A stretch of DNA of 64,000 bases from Jhaorihella thermophila (GTDB lineage: Bacteria; Pseudomonadota; Alphaproteobacteria; Rhodobacterales; Rhodobacteraceae), in the NCBI RefSeq assembly GCF_900108275.1, contig NZ_FNVD01000010.1, positions 58,126 through 122,125 of the forward strand. The letters are read 5' to 3'. The translations under genes were made by a program, and so were the position numbers. Below, in pieces: positions 44,658-53,162 of the stretch. The notes beneath the pieces were generated by a model, which had not been told where the DNA came from, ran no database searches, and was given only the letters and a program-made list of their open reading frames with translations. The stretch's first letter is position 1. Each line of letters starts with the position of its first letter.

Positions 44658-45896
44658 TCAGGCAGCTTCGGCGTCATTGCGGCCCAGTGCGTGAATCGAC
44701 TGGGCCAGCTTGGCGATCTCCTTGCGCAGCGGGTTCTTGGGGGCCGAGGAGGCAAGCGGAATCCCGTGATCGGCGCTTTGCAGGATCTGCCTGCCGCCGT
44801 CGGGCAATTGCAGATCGATCGAGATGCCGAGGCTCTCTCCCATGCGTTTGACTCGGCTCTTGCCGCTGAGGTCGGTGAATTTCGGCGCCCGGTTCAGGGC
44901 AAAGCGCAGCTTGTTGAACGGCAGTTCCTCGGACTGCAGCGCACGTTTCAGCCGCAGGACGTTCTGGGCCGAGCGCATGTCCAGCTCAATGGCGGCGAAA
45001 TAGACATGCGCGGCATTCAGAACCGTTTCGGTCCAGGCCACGAGAGTCGTCGGCATGTCGATGAGCACATAGTCGAAATGGCTGCGCGCCATTTCGATCA
45101 GGCGCTGCACGTCCTCGGGCGTGATGAAGTCCAGCGGCAGCAATTCCCCCGGCGCGGGCAGCACCTCGAGCCGGTCCTGAAAGGTGACCAGCGCCTGGCC
45201 GAAGATTTCGTCGTCCATGGCCTCGGTGTCCGACAGCATTTCAAACACACTGTCGCGCCGCGGCAGGTCAAGGTAGGTGCCCACCGACCCGAACTGAAGA
45301 TCGAAATCCATGATGCAGACCTTGGGGTGGTCGTCGCCGTCGATCTGCGCCAGCTCCCAGGCCAGGTTTACCGCCAGCGTCGTGGCCCCCACCCCGCCGG
45401 CCAGACCTTGCACGGCGATCACCGCCCCCTCGCGCGAGGCGCCGCCGGCTTGCAGAGTCGGCGAATTGACCGCGAGACGGGCGGCCTCCTCGGCAGCCTT
45501 CAGGCGCTCGATGGCCTGCTGCAACTCTCCTTCGGGCAACGGATAGGGGACGAATTCGTCCGCCCCCTTGCGCAGCAACTGGTGCAGCGCAACGGGGCTG
45601 ACATCCTCGGCAATCAGGATCACCTTGATCCCGTGCGCCTTGGCCTGAGTGATGACCTCGCCCAGCAGTACAAGGTTGTCCTCGTCGCTTTCGTCGATCG
45701 CGACTGCCAGGAACTCCAGATCGCGCGCCTCGGGCTGCCCAAGAAAAGCCAGTGCCTCGGCAAATCCCAGATCACCCCATTTCTCGCCAAGACAGGTTTC
45801 CATGTCCTCGATCAGAAGATCGAAGTTCTGAACGTCCCGGCTCACCGTGCAGGCCAGGACCGGCTTGCTGTCGGATTGCGGATTTTCACTGCTCAT
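44658..45896 (-). CDS. cpaE: Pilus assembly protein CpaE/TadZ
   Basis: MinD/ParA-like protein, 412 residues, which in tad systems marks the pole or membrane site of assembly. A receiver-like N-terminal domain (about 10-130) is followed by an atypical P-loop region AVQGLAGGVGATTLAVNLAW, in which a Gly-rich stretch replaces the usual GKT, as in many TadZ proteins. DFDLQFGSVGTYLDL and VLIDMPTTLVAWTETVL follow. A 190-bp gap with two strong stem-loops precedes it. GAGAGGACGAAGGCA leads to the ATG. Confidence 0.93.
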   Translation of the reverse strand: MSSENPQSDSKPVLACTVSRDVQNFDLLIEDMETCLGEKWGDLGFAEALAFLGQPEARDLEFLAVAIDESDEDNLVLLGEVITQAKAHGIKVILIAEDVSPVALHQLLRKGADEFVPYPLPEGELQQAIERLKAAEEAARLAVNSPTLQAGGASREGAVIAVQGLAGGVGATTLAVNLAWELAQIDGDDHPKVCIMDFDLQFGSVGTYLDLPRRDSVFEMLSDTEAMDDEIFGQALVTFQDRLEVLPAPGELLPLDFITPEDVQRLIEMARSHFDYVLIDMPTTLVAWTETVLNAAHVYFAAIELDMRSAQNVLRLKRALQSEELPFNKLRFALNRAPKFTDLSGKSRVKRMGESLGISIDLQLPDGGRQILQSADHGIPLASSAPKNPLRKEIAKLAQSIHALGRNDAEAA

Positions 45897-45926
45897 TGCC
45901 TTCGTCCTCTCTGCTGGCGTCGGGAC

Positions 45927-45990
45927 GGCGGCGGGCCCTGAGGGGCTCCGCCGCCGGTCACCGTGCCATCCTGCGGCAGGCGCCTGCCGC
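45927..45990 (-). other. Two strong stem-loops between ompA-like gene and cpaE
   Basis: On the minus strand a perfect 18-bp palindrome GCGGCAGGCGCCTGCCGC (45973-45990) is followed by a stem GGCGGCGG/CCGCCGCC (45927-45955). No T-tract follows either. They lie in the leader of cpaE inside the tad unit and may be processing, stability or protein-binding sites. Confidence 0.55.
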
Positions 45991-46087
45991 CTCGGTTACG
46001 AAGACAATCTGTTTGGCAATGTAGGCGAGATTTGGGCCGAAAATAACCAATTGTAGGGTATCAGGCGACGATCCCGCCCAAGCCCCT

Positions 46088-46714
46088 TCATTGTGCGCTC
46101 GAGCCGCCCGATTGATCGCTTGTCAGCTTGGTCGGGGAAGTCGCGCTTTCGACATATTCGCGATAGACGATCTGGGCGTATTTGCCATCCAGAACCGTCG
46201 GGTGCGACTGCACGAATCCGCTGACCTCGGTCACGGTCCGGCGATTGCGCCGTTCGCGATTCGGGGTCGGGACCAAGGGCTGGGATTCGCCGTAGGAAAC
46301 CAGCGCCTCGAGCCGCGAGCGGCTGATTCCCCGGCTGGCGAGATAATTCACCACCGCCTGCGCCCGCCGCTTTCCCAGTTGCTTGTTGTAGGCAGCCGAA
46401 CCCACGGCATCAGTGTGGCCATAGACGCGGAAACGCACTTCGGGGAACTGCCTGATCCAGTTCGCCTGCTGGTCGAGGATCCGCGCCGCCTCGGCATTGA
46501 TCACGGCGCTGTCGAAGGCAAAGTTGATCGTGGTGGGAACCTCGGCGGCAAATCTGTTTTGCAGACTGACGGCATAGCTCTTCTGGCCAGTCATGATCAG
46601 CGTGTTGTTCATCGTGGCATTTCCGAACGCGCCGCCGTCCACCTCGTGGCCGGCATCCTGTGCGCATGCGCCAAGGGCAAGGATCAGTCCGATGGTGACG
46701 ATTGTCCGTTTCAT
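46088..46714 (-). CDS. OmpA-family lipoprotein in tad locus
   Basis: Outer-membrane lipoprotein, 208 residues, with a lipobox LGAC (Cys17) and a C-terminal OmpA peptidoglycan-binding domain (about 60-170): INFAFDSAVINAEAARILDQ and VRFRVYGHTDAVGSAAYNKQ. It lies between cpaC and cpaE where CpaD (an outer-membrane lipoprotein) is found in Caulobacter, and may anchor the secretin to peptidoglycan. It starts 16 bp after cpaC. Confidence 0.92.
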   Translation of the reverse strand: MKRTIVTIGLILALGACAQDAGHEVDGGAFGNATMNNTLIMTGQKSYAVSLQNRFAAEVPTTINFAFDSAVINAEAARILDQQANWIRQFPEVRFRVYGHTDAVGSAAYNKQLGKRRAQAVVNYLASRGISRSRLEALVSYGESQPLVPTPNRERRNRRTVTEVSGFVQSHPTVLDGKYAQIVYREYVESATSPTKLTSDQSGGSSAQ

Positions 46715-46730
46715 GGCTGTGCCCTCAGTC

Positions 46731-48137
46731 TCATTCCATCACATAGCCGTAAGAGCCGCTGAAGTCCTGCCTGGCGACCTCTGCCGCGGCACCGCGGGCC
46801 GTGCGCGCCACCTGTCCGCGCAGGAACAGGCCTTCTTCGCTGGGCGGCTTCACGCGGTCGGTGGGCAGGGCCAGGGCTTCGCCCCGCGTCGGCGTCACCA
46901 GGTGGGCGGTCACGATGATCACCAATTCCGTCTGCGCGCGCTGGTAGTTGGCGCTGCGGAACAATGCACCCAGAACCGGCACGTCGCCGATCCAAGGCAG
47001 CTGGCTGGCGTTGTCAAAGAAATCGTCCTGGATCAGGCCGGCGATGGCAAAGCTTTCACCGTCCCGCATCTCGACGGTGGTCGAGGTCTTGCGGGTGGTG
47101 AAACCGTTGATGCTCAGGCCGTTCGCCTCGATCGTGATCGAACTGTCGATCGCCGACACCGAGGCCAGCATCTCCAGGTTGATGATGTCCTCATCCACCA
47201 CGCGCGGAATGAATTTCATCTCGACGCCGAAGGGCTTGTATTCGATCGTGGTCACGCCGTTGTCCTGCGAGACCGGGATCGGATATTCGCCGCCCGCGAG
47301 AAACGTCGCCTCCTGCCCCGACAGGGCCGACAGGTTCGGCTCGGCCAGGGTGCGCACCACGCCCTTCTGCTCCAGCGCCTCCAGAAGCAGATTGATCTGG
47401 GTGGCGCCCGCGTTCAGGCCGACCACCAGGGCGCCGGTGTTTTCATTCGTCACCGGGATGTTCCCGGCGAGGTTGTTGGTCAGGCTGCCCAGATTGTTGA
47501 GCGTCCCGGTCCCCAGGGTCGGCCCCCTCGGCGAGCCGCCGCTCACGCCCCAGGACACGCCCAGCGATTTCGACACGGAACGTTTCATCTCGGCAAAGCG
47601 GACCTTGAGCATGACCTGCTGCACGCCGCCCACGCTCATCAGGTTCGAAACCCGCTCGGGGGCGTAGCGTTCGGCCAGGTCCAGAGCGCGTTGCATCCGC
47701 GACTTGCTGGACACCGTCCCCGACAGCACGATGCCGTCATTGGCGGTGCGCACCTCGATCTTTTCGTTGGGCAGGATCTGGCGGAGGCGTTCCTTGAATT
47801 CGGTCACGTCGGCAGCGACGCGGACCTCGACATTGGTGATGAGTCGCCCGGCCGCGTCCAGAAGCGTAAGCGTGGTCAGGCCCGGCGCCTTGCCCAGAAC
47901 GTAGATGGTCCGATCCGACAGCGACGAAATGTCGGCAATGCTCGGGTTGGCGATGCTCAGTTCGGCAAAGGGCTCGTCGCTTTCGACCACCACTGCCCGG
48001 TTCATCGGAACGCTGAGAACCGAGGATGTGCCCTTCTTGACCACGCGCAGCGTATCTGCCGCGGCATCTCGAGCGATCGGCGCAAATGCGAAAACCAGCC
48101 CCATAAGGGCCGCGTTGATCCAGTATACTGCTTTCAT
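46731..48137 (-). CDS. cpaC: Tad secretin CpaC/RcpA
   Basis: Outer-membrane secretin ring through which the pilus exits, 468 residues. A signal peptide (about 1-25) precedes an N-terminal pilus-assembly domain with SIANPSIADISSLSDRTIYV. A BON-like region follows, then the secretin core with GGEYPIPVSQDNGVTTIEYK and DVPVLGALFRS. ATG at 48137 follows GAGGCAGGTCAC. The 3' end is followed by the OmpA lipoprotein gene. Confidence 0.95.
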   Translation of the reverse strand: MKAVYWINAALMGLVFAFAPIARDAAADTLRVVKKGTSSVLSVPMNRAVVVESDEPFAELSIANPSIADISSLSDRTIYVLGKAPGLTTLTLLDAAGRLITNVEVRVAADVTEFKERLRQILPNEKIEVRTANDGIVLSGTVSSKSRMQRALDLAERYAPERVSNLMSVGGVQQVMLKVRFAEMKRSVSKSLGVSWGVSGGSPRGPTLGTGTLNNLGSLTNNLAGNIPVTNENTGALVVGLNAGATQINLLLEALEQKGVVRTLAEPNLSALSGQEATFLAGGEYPIPVSQDNGVTTIEYKPFGVEMKFIPRVVDEDIINLEMLASVSAIDSSITIEANGLSINGFTTRKTSTTVEMRDGESFAIAGLIQDDFFDNASQLPWIGDVPVLGALFRSANYQRAQTELVIIVTAHLVTPTRGEALALPTDRVKPPSEEGLFLRGQVARTARGAAAEVARQDFSGSYGYVME

Positions 48138-48331
48138 GTGACCTGCCTCTCCGATCACGCTTCGTTTTTCGGGTCTTTGCGCCCTTGATTGCGGACACTG
48201 TGGGTCAGTTGCCATCACTTTGCAACATTCGGTATTTCCGAGCCGGAAATCGCTGTGTGCCAGCGGCAACATGAGACAGGGGAGCCGTTGTCGGCGGCCC
48301 CCCCTTCGATCCGGGTATCATCCTGCACATG

Positions 48332-49183
48332 TCAGTTCGTGCACGGGATCGGGATTTCGACGACATCCGCGCCCTTTCGGGTTCGGATCGTGCAGACCCG
48401 CTTTTCTTCCTTTTTCGGCGCGATGGGTGCCGCATCCGGGATTCCAAGCAGCTCGCGCTGGTCGATTTCGATGGCCGCCTGGGTGACGGTTTCATCCAAC
48501 GCGCCAACCAGGGCCAGCGTCAACCGCCCGGTGTTTTGGGCCAGCGCCAGCGCGGCGACCTGTTCGGGACGGACGGCAACGGTCACGGTCCGGGCAATCG
48601 TCGCGCCCGCCGTATCGCGCCCCGCCATCTGGTCCACGGCGACAAGCTCGATCCCGCTTTCGATCAGGCGCGTGATTTCACCGGTCGCGCCCTCGACGGC
48701 ACCGCGCACCGATCCGGTCCAATAGACATCGACCCGATCGCCGGGGCGCAAAAAACCGGACACGCCCGAGGCCACGTCCACCTTGATCGTGAAGGCGCGC
48801 ATGCCCTTGTCCAGCCGCGTCGTCAGCCCGGCATCCTCGCCCGGCTTGGTGACTTTGACGGCCAGGATCGGCTCGCCTTTTTCCATCGCGCGCAACACGA
48901 TGCGCGGCTTGTCGCCGTCCTGGGGAAACAGCTCTTCGGCCTTGGTGAAAACGCCTTCGGGCAATGCGTCCACCGGCCATTTGACGGGCCGGACGCTTTC
49001 CTTGGTGAGCTTTTCCCCATAGCGCAGCGGCTTTTCGGCGACAAAAACCGTCGTCGTCGGAACCGCAGGAGCGACCTGCACCTTCTGCTGCGCCTGTTGC
49101 TCCATGTACTGTTTCGCCATGTAGACGGCACCGCCCGCCAGAGCGATGCCAATGAGTAGGACCAATCCGAAAACCGCACGCAT
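48332..49183 (-). CDS. cpaB: Flp pilus assembly protein CpaB/RcpC
   Basis: Periplasmic protein, 283 residues, with an N-terminal membrane anchor (5-22) and a SAF/AFP-like domain at about 47-110 (KPLRYGEKLTKESVRPVKWP). An RcpC domain follows with FLRPGDRVDVYWTGSV. It is thought to modulate secretin function. AGGAAAGGTATC precedes the ATG. A 194-bp gap separates it from cpaC, but no terminator was found there. Confidence 0.93.
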   Translation of the reverse strand: MRAVFGLVLLIGIALAGGAVYMAKQYMEQQAQQKVQVAPAVPTTTVFVAEKPLRYGEKLTKESVRPVKWPVDALPEGVFTKAEELFPQDGDKPRIVLRAMEKGEPILAVKVTKPGEDAGLTTRLDKGMRAFTIKVDVASGVSGFLRPGDRVDVYWTGSVRGAVEGATGEITRLIESGIELVAVDQMAGRDTAGATIARTVTVAVRPEQVAALALAQNTGRLTLALVGALDETVTQAAIEIDQRELLGIPDAAPIAPKKEEKRVCTIRTRKGADVVEIPIPCTN

Positions 49184-49491
49184 GATACCTTGACCTTTCC
49201 TGTGTTTCCCGGCCGAACCGTCAACCGGAATACTTTTCTGCTCTCGATCAGGGTAAGGGGGGAATGTGGCAAAATGTGGGAAGGCGCGGGCCTTTCAGGC
49301 GACCATTTCCGACGTCATCCACGATGGACCGGGCCGATTGAATCCCGAGGCCAACTGATTTCATCAAATACAGTGCGCGCAGGAGGCAGCCCTCCGCACC
49401 TTGCCTGGCGCGAGGACGAGCCCCAAGCCGCTGCCCGTCACGGCAAGAATCCACACCCTGCCCGGGAGGAGCTGGACGCATTCAATCCTGT
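49184..49491 (-). other. Intergenic stretch between pilin gene and cpaB
   Basis: 308 bp without a gene. I see no clear terminator after the pilin gene. A TTGACG lies about 30 bases before the cpaB start but has no convincing partner -10 element. A promoter for cpaBCE in this gap is likely because pilin is usually made in excess, but it cannot be pinpointed. Confidence 0.4.
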
Positions 49492-49932
49492 TCACTTAAC
49501 CTTCTTCTTGTCTTTGTCCTTCTTGCCCTTCTTCTTATTCTTCTTGTCCTTTTTGTCTTTCTTCTTCTTGTCCTTTTTGTTCTTCTTCTTGTCCTTTTTG
49601 TCTTTCTTCTTGTCCTTTTTGTTCTTCTTCTTGTCCTTTTTGTCTTTCTTCTTGTCCTTGTCTTTCTTGTCCTTATCGGCGTCCTGATCGGATGAAGTGT
49701 CCGCTCCGGCCGTGACCGAAGAGCCCGCCGCGGCATCTGCCGCGCCGCCGAACGACGCGGCAGGCACGGTTTGCATGGCGCTGTTGGTGGAGGAGGCCAC
49801 CTGGTTCGTGGCGGCACTGATCACATTGTAGGACGCGGCGGCAAGGCCGACGACCGCTGCGGTCACCACGACCCAATCGACCGTCACCACGCCGTCTTCG
49901 GCTTTCCGGAACCGTTCGAACACCCTGAACAC
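49492..49932 (-). CDS. Flp/type IVb pilin-like protein with Lys/Asp-rich tail
   Basis: Probable major pilin of the adjacent tad system, 146 residues. The class III-type N-terminus MFRVFERFRKAEDGVVTVDW is followed by a hydrophobic helix (19-40); Asp19 sits near the place of the usual Glu5. Flp pilins normally end after about 60 residues. Here a linker (45-85) leads to a 61-residue tail (86-146) with 42 Lys, 14 Asp, 3 Asn, one Gly and one Val. Residues 94-107 and 108-121 are identical 14-residue repeats. GTG at 49932 is chosen because AGAGGAG lies 10 bases upstream; a GTG at 49986 would give a longer leader. Function of the tail is unknown. Confidence 0.8.
   Translation of the reverse strand: MFRVFERFRKAEDGVVTVDWVVVTAAVVGLAAASYNVISAATNQVASSTNSAMQTVPAASFGGAADAAAGSSVTAGADTSSDQDADKDKKDKDKKKDKKDKKKNKKDKKKDKKDKKKNKKDKKKKDKKDKKNKKKGKKDKDKKKVK
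49570..49653 (-). repeat. 42-bp tandem repeat in pilin tail (2 exact copies)
   Basis: Units 49570-49611 and 49612-49653 are identical at the DNA level and encode KKKDKKDKKKNKKD each. A third, imperfect protein unit follows (residues 122-135). Because 42 is a multiple of three, gain or loss of units would change tail length without shifting frame. Confidence 0.88.
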
Positions 49933-50276
49933 GGACCTGCAACTCCTCTGAGCACCTTGATGCGCCGACAAGCGTTGGCCTTGCACGGCAAGGCCGCACC
50001 TTCGGCAGATTCCGATTCTATCCAGCGATCAGATTTCAGAGAAATTGGGGCAAAGTTCTAACATTTCCGGGGAGCCGCGGGACAAGGGACCACCGCCCCC
50101 GAGATCCGGATTGGAGCCGCGGCTTGCGTGACATTGGAGGGGATCTCCGAGCCGTTCAGGGCACCGACGACACGCAGCCGGGCCGACCATTCCCGCGCGA
50201 AGCAGGACCAAAATAGAAAACCCGGCCAGATCGGCCGGGCTTTCACGTCTTGTATGCTTGCCGTTTCGGCGCAGCT
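49933..50276 (-). other. Intergenic stretch between atpF and pilin gene
   Basis: 344 bp. It holds the atp terminator at 50211-50242 and the leader of the pilin gene. A TAGAAT at about 50018 with TTCTCT 17 bases upstream on the minus strand is a weak promoter candidate for the pilin. Nothing else is recognised. Confidence 0.4.
50211..50242 (-). terminator. Terminator of the Fo ATP synthase operon
   Basis: On the minus strand CCCGGCC-GATCT-GGCCGGG is followed by TTTTCTATTTT, 35 bases beyond the atpF stop. It is a classical intrinsic terminator and separates the atp unit from the tad unit. Confidence 0.92.
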
Positions 50277-50837
50277 TCAGTGCAGCTTGGCGTCCACTTC
50301 CGCGATCGCCTCGTCGATCAGCTTGTTGGCCTGCGCGGCGGTCATCTGCTTGGCGATAACATCGCCCGCGGCGGCAACGGCAATGGCGATGGCGCGGTCG
50401 CGGACCTCCTTGATCGCGGCGGCCTCGGCCGATGCGATCTGCTCTTCGGCGGCGGCCAGACGACGCTGGATCGACTTTTCCAGGTCGGCCTTGGCCTGCT
50501 CCGCCACGAGCGCCGCGTCTTCCTTTGCGGCGGCCACGATGCGATCGGCCTGCTCCTGCACCTCGCGCTGCTTCTTCTCGTAGGAGGCCAACAGCGACTG
50601 GGCCTCGTCACGCATTGCGCGGGCTTCCTCGAGCTCTTGCCGGATGCCTTCGGCGCGCTTGTCCAGCGCGTTGCCCAGAAGTTTGGGAACGTTGAAATAG
50701 ACAAGGATGCCGACAAACAGCACGAACGCGATCAGCACCACGAAGTTCGTGTTGTAGAGCGAAACGGCCGGGGCGTCGCCGGCGGCGACGGCCGGGGCGG
50801 CGGCCAGCGTCAGGACAAGTGCGGTCAGGTTGCGCAT
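50277..50837 (-). CDS. atpF: ATP synthase Fo subunit b
   Basis: Peripheral stalk subunit, 186 residues. An N-terminal hydrophobic segment (about 30-50, [18 protein letters not shown]) is followed by a long charged helix rich in Ala, Glu and Lys that dimerises with b'. A leader-like hydrophobic N-terminus ([20 protein letters not shown]) precedes the anchor. ATG at 50837 follows AAGGATGAG; ATG at 50846 overlaps the b' stop and is the alternative. Last gene of the operon. Confidence 0.94.
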   Translation of the reverse strand: MRNLTALVLTLAAAPAVAAGDAPAVSLYNTNFVVLIAFVLFVGILVYFNVPKLLGNALDKRAEGIRQELEEARAMRDEAQSLLASYEKKQREVQEQADRIVAAAKEDAALVAEQAKADLEKSIQRRLAAAEEQIASAEAAAIKEVRDRAIAIAVAAAGDVIAKQMTAAQANKLIDEAIAEVDAKLH

Positions 50838-50842
50838 GGGTC

Positions 50843-51391
50843 TCATCCTTTCATCCGGGCCGCGACGGCATCGGCGACGCCATCGGGCTTGCCGCCCAGC
50901 GCCGCGACCAGTTCCGCCGCAGTATCGGTGGCAACCGCCTCGATGCTTTCCAGCGCGCTGGCGCGGATCTCGGCGATGGCCTTTTCCGACTCGGCGGCCT
51001 TGGCCGCGATCTGCGCGTCGGCCTGTTCCATGGCGGCGTGCAGCTCGGCCTGAATCTCGGCACGGGTTTCCGCGGCGATCCGCTGAGCCTCGGCACGGGC
51101 ATCGGCCAGAGCCTTCTGATAGGCCTTCTCGGCCTCTTCGGCCTTGGCCTTCAATTCCTCAGCCGCCGTCAGGTCGCTGGTGATGGCGCCCTTGCGCTCT
51201 GCGAGGATGCCGCCGATCCTGGGCAGGGCCACGCGGGACAGGATCAGGTAGATGACGACCAGCGTCACCACGAGCCAGAAGATCTGGTTCGGAAACGTGG
51301 AAAAATCCAGCTGCGGCATGCCCGCGGATTCCGCGGCGGCGTGGCCGGCCTCGGCTGCGGCGTGCGCGGCGTCGTGCGTTTCAGTTGCCAT
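50843..51391 (-). CDS. ATP synthase Fo subunit b'
   Basis: Second, divergent peripheral-stalk subunit found in photosynthetic and many alphaproteobacteria, 182 residues. An Ala/His-rich N-terminus precedes the membrane helix (about 35-55, [20 protein letters not shown]) and a long amphipathic helix. AAGGAGGACGAC gives a strong ribosome binding site. It is separated from atpE by 90 bp holding a nested stem-loop. Confidence 0.94.
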   Translation of the reverse strand: MATETHDAAHAAAEAGHAAAESAGMPQLDFSTFPNQIFWLVVTLVVIYLILSRVALPRIGGILAERKGAITSDLTAAEELKAKAEEAEKAYQKALADARAEAQRIAAETRAEIQAELHAAMEQADAQIAAKAAESEKAIAEIRASALESIEAVATDTAAELVAALGGKPDGVADAVAARMKG

Positions 51392-51413
51392 GTCGTCCTC
51401 CTTGGGAACTTAG

Positions 51414-51471
51414 CCTTCATCGGGCGGCGAAGGGGCTTTCGGCCTGCGCCGCCCGACCGTAAGGATGAAGG
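51414..51471 (-). other. Nested stem-loop between atpE and the b' gene
   Basis: Outer arms CCTTCATC (51414-51421) and GATGAAGG (51464-51471) enclose a 9-bp inner stem CGGGCGGCG/CGCCGCCCG (51421-51455). It follows the atpE stop on the minus strand and has no T-tract. It probably acts as an mRNA stability or partial termination element giving more subunit c than b subunits. Confidence 0.65.
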
Positions 51472-51481
51472 TTCCGAAGGG

Positions 51482-51718
51482 TTAGACGGCGAACATCAGC
51501 AGAAGCGCGACGAGGAACGAGAAGATCCCCAGAGCTTCCGAGAACGCGATACCGATGAACATGGTCGCGGTCTGGCCGGCGGCAGCCGACGGGTTGCGCA
51601 GGGCACCCGACAGGTAGTTGCCCACGACTTGGCCCACACCCATGGCAGCGCCACCCATACCGAGGCAAGCCAGACCAGCACCGATGTAGGCACCCATTTG
51701 AACGATATCACCTTCCAT
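51482..51718 (-). CDS. atpE: ATP synthase Fo subunit c
   Basis: Proteolipid ring subunit, 78 residues, a hairpin of two membrane helices with the polar loop around [11 protein letters not shown]. The proton-binding carboxylate is the Glu in [23 protein letters not shown] precedes the ATG. The ring is needed in many copies, and the stem-loop after the gene fits raised expression. Confidence 0.97.
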   Translation of the reverse strand: MEGDIVQMGAYIGAGLACLGMGGAAMGVGQVVGNYLSGALRNPSAAAGQTATMFIGIAFSEALGIFSFLVALLLMFAV

Positions 51719-51802
51719 GATTTCTCTCCTTACAGTGGAATTGGCGTGATTGGTTGAATTCGGTTGTTCCTGTGTCGGGCGGGCGCCGGCCCGCCCTGCC
51801 CC

Positions 51803-52585
51803 TTAGTGGTGCGGATGCAGCGCATCCTTCAGATAGACGCAGGTCAGAATGGTGAAGACATAGGCCTGGATGAAGGCCACCAGCGTCTCGAGCGCGTAGA
51901 TCGCGGTGATCGCCAGGATCGACAGCGGGGTCACCACCAGGCCGACGCCAACCGAGATCGTGATCATCGGCGCGAAGGCCGCGAACACCTTGATCACCGC
52001 GTGGCCCGCCATCATGTTGCCGGCAAGACGGATCGAGTGGCTGACCGGGCGGACAAAGTAGGAAATGATCTCGATGATCGCCAGCACCGGGCGCAGCGGA
52101 AGCGGCGCCGAACTGACCCAGAACATGCCCAGGAAGCCGACCCCGTGCAGAACGAATCCCAGGATCGTCACGCCGAGGAACACCGCCAAGGCCATGACGG
52201 CGGTTACCGCGATGTGGCTGGTGGTGGTAAAGGCATAGGGCAGCAGGCCAAGGAAGTTCGCCGTCACGATGAACATGAACAGCGTCATGATGTAGGGGAA
52301 GTATTTCGCCCCTTCCTTGCCGCAGATGTCCTCGACCATCTTGTAGATGAAACCATAGGTCAACTCGGCGATCGACTGCATCCGCGAGGGAACGATCGCG
52401 CGCCGGGAGGTGCTCAGAACCAGCAGGCCGATGATCGCCAGGACCGCAAGGCCCATCCACAGGGTCACGTTGGTCGGCGTGTACCAGTCGATCTGACCAT
52501 CGCCGAACAGCGGCGTGACCTTGAACTGGTCCATCGGGTGGAAAACCAGACCACCTTGATCGGCTGCGTGCGTTTCGCTTGCCAC
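51803..52585 (-). CDS. atpB: ATP synthase Fo subunit a
   Basis: Membrane half-channel subunit, 260 residues with about six hydrophobic segments. The essential arginine lies in [20 protein letters not shown], and the C-terminal helix holds [20 protein letters not shown]. The start is GTG at 52585, two bases after the atpI stop, with GAGAGGGACTGAAC before it; the longer frame upstream is antisense-like and not conserved. Confidence 0.95.
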   Translation of the reverse strand: MASETHAADQGGLVFHPMDQFKVTPLFGDGQIDWYTPTNVTLWMGLAVLAIIGLLVLSTSRRAIVPSRMQSIAELTYGFIYKMVEDICGKEGAKYFPYIMTLFMFIVTANFLGLLPYAFTTTSHIAVTAVMALAVFLGVTILGFVLHGVGFLGMFWVSSAPLPLRPVLAIIEIISYFVRPVSHSIRLAGNMMAGHAVIKVFAAFAPMITISVGVGLVVTPLSILAITAIYALETLVAFIQAYVFTILTCVYLKDALHPHH

Positions 52586-52587
52586 GT

Positions 52588-52947
52588 TCAGTCCCTCTCG
52601 TCTTCGTTCGCGGCCTCGGCGGCCGCCTGCGTTTCCTGAACCTCGCGGGCGCTGCGCATCATCGTGCGTATGCCCGCCACCAGGCCCAACAATGTAAACA
52701 GCACGAGGAATACGGGCAGCGTCCCGAACAGGCGATCCAGCCCGTACCCCATGCCGAAGCCGATCAGAAGACCGGCAACGAGTTCGATCACCATCCGCCA
52801 GGCCAGCTGGGCCTGATCGACGGTGGCATCCACGCGGGGTTTCGGTTCGAGCTCCTGCTTTGCCGCCGCGATCCGCACCTCGAGTTCGGCCAGACGCCGC
52901 TTGCGTTCCTCGTCGGACAGGTCGTCGGTCACGCGCGCAAACCCCAC
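52588..52947 (-). CDS. atpI: ATP synthase protein I (AtpI/AtpZ family)
   Basis: Small membrane protein, 119 residues, with a charged N-terminal helix ([18 protein letters not shown]) and two membrane segments (about 52-72 and 77-95). AtpI/AtpZ proteins assist c-ring assembly or magnesium supply. It is the first gene of the Fo operon. The start is a GTG: 52947 is used here, with GTG 52932 possible. Confidence 0.9.
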   Translation of the reverse strand: MGFARVTDDLSDEERKRRLAELEVRIAAAKQELEPKPRVDATVDQAQLAWRMVIELVAGLLIGFGMGYGLDRLFGTLPVFLVLFTLLGLVAGIRTMMRSAREVQETQAAAEAANEDERD

Positions 52948-52962
52948 GCTTGGTTGGCCATG

Positions 52963-52990
52963 GGTTTAGCAGGGCGGCGCGAGGAGTCAA
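52963..52990 (-). promoter_or_regulatory. Probable promoter of the Fo ATP synthase operon
   Basis: Minus strand: TTGACT (52985-52990) and TAAACC (52963-52968) with a 16-base spacer, about 20 bases before the first gene's start. It has good -35 and moderate -10 matches to a housekeeping promoter. Confidence 0.55.
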
Positions 52991-53115
52991 CGGCCCAGAT
53001 TGCGCCGGCGTGCCGGGCGTAAAACGTTGGAAAAACGAATATTTTTCGGAAGATAAAGAAACGGGGCGATTCCGTCGCAGCCCCTGTTGGCGCTAAACCG
53101 GCGCCTTGGGCATAT

Positions 53116-53131
53116 TCAACCATTCGGTTGA
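53116..53131. promoter_or_regulatory. Inverted repeat operator before ArsR-family gene
   Basis: Perfect TCAACC-ATTC-GGTTGA, 31 bases upstream of the regulator ATG, just after a possible -10 CATATT (53111-53116) with TTGGCG 18 bases before it. Such short-gap palindromes are typical sites for autoregulating ArsR-type repressors. Confidence 0.6.
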
Positions 53132-53162
53132 CGATTTTCCCCCGCCGGCCTAGGGCTGGGCC

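Noticed and set aside
49190..49687. Plus-strand frame with a Leu/Phe/Ser-rich hydrophobic tail
   Set aside because: It is the complement of the lysine-rich pilin tail; the hydrophobic look results from reading AAG/AAA codons in reverse.
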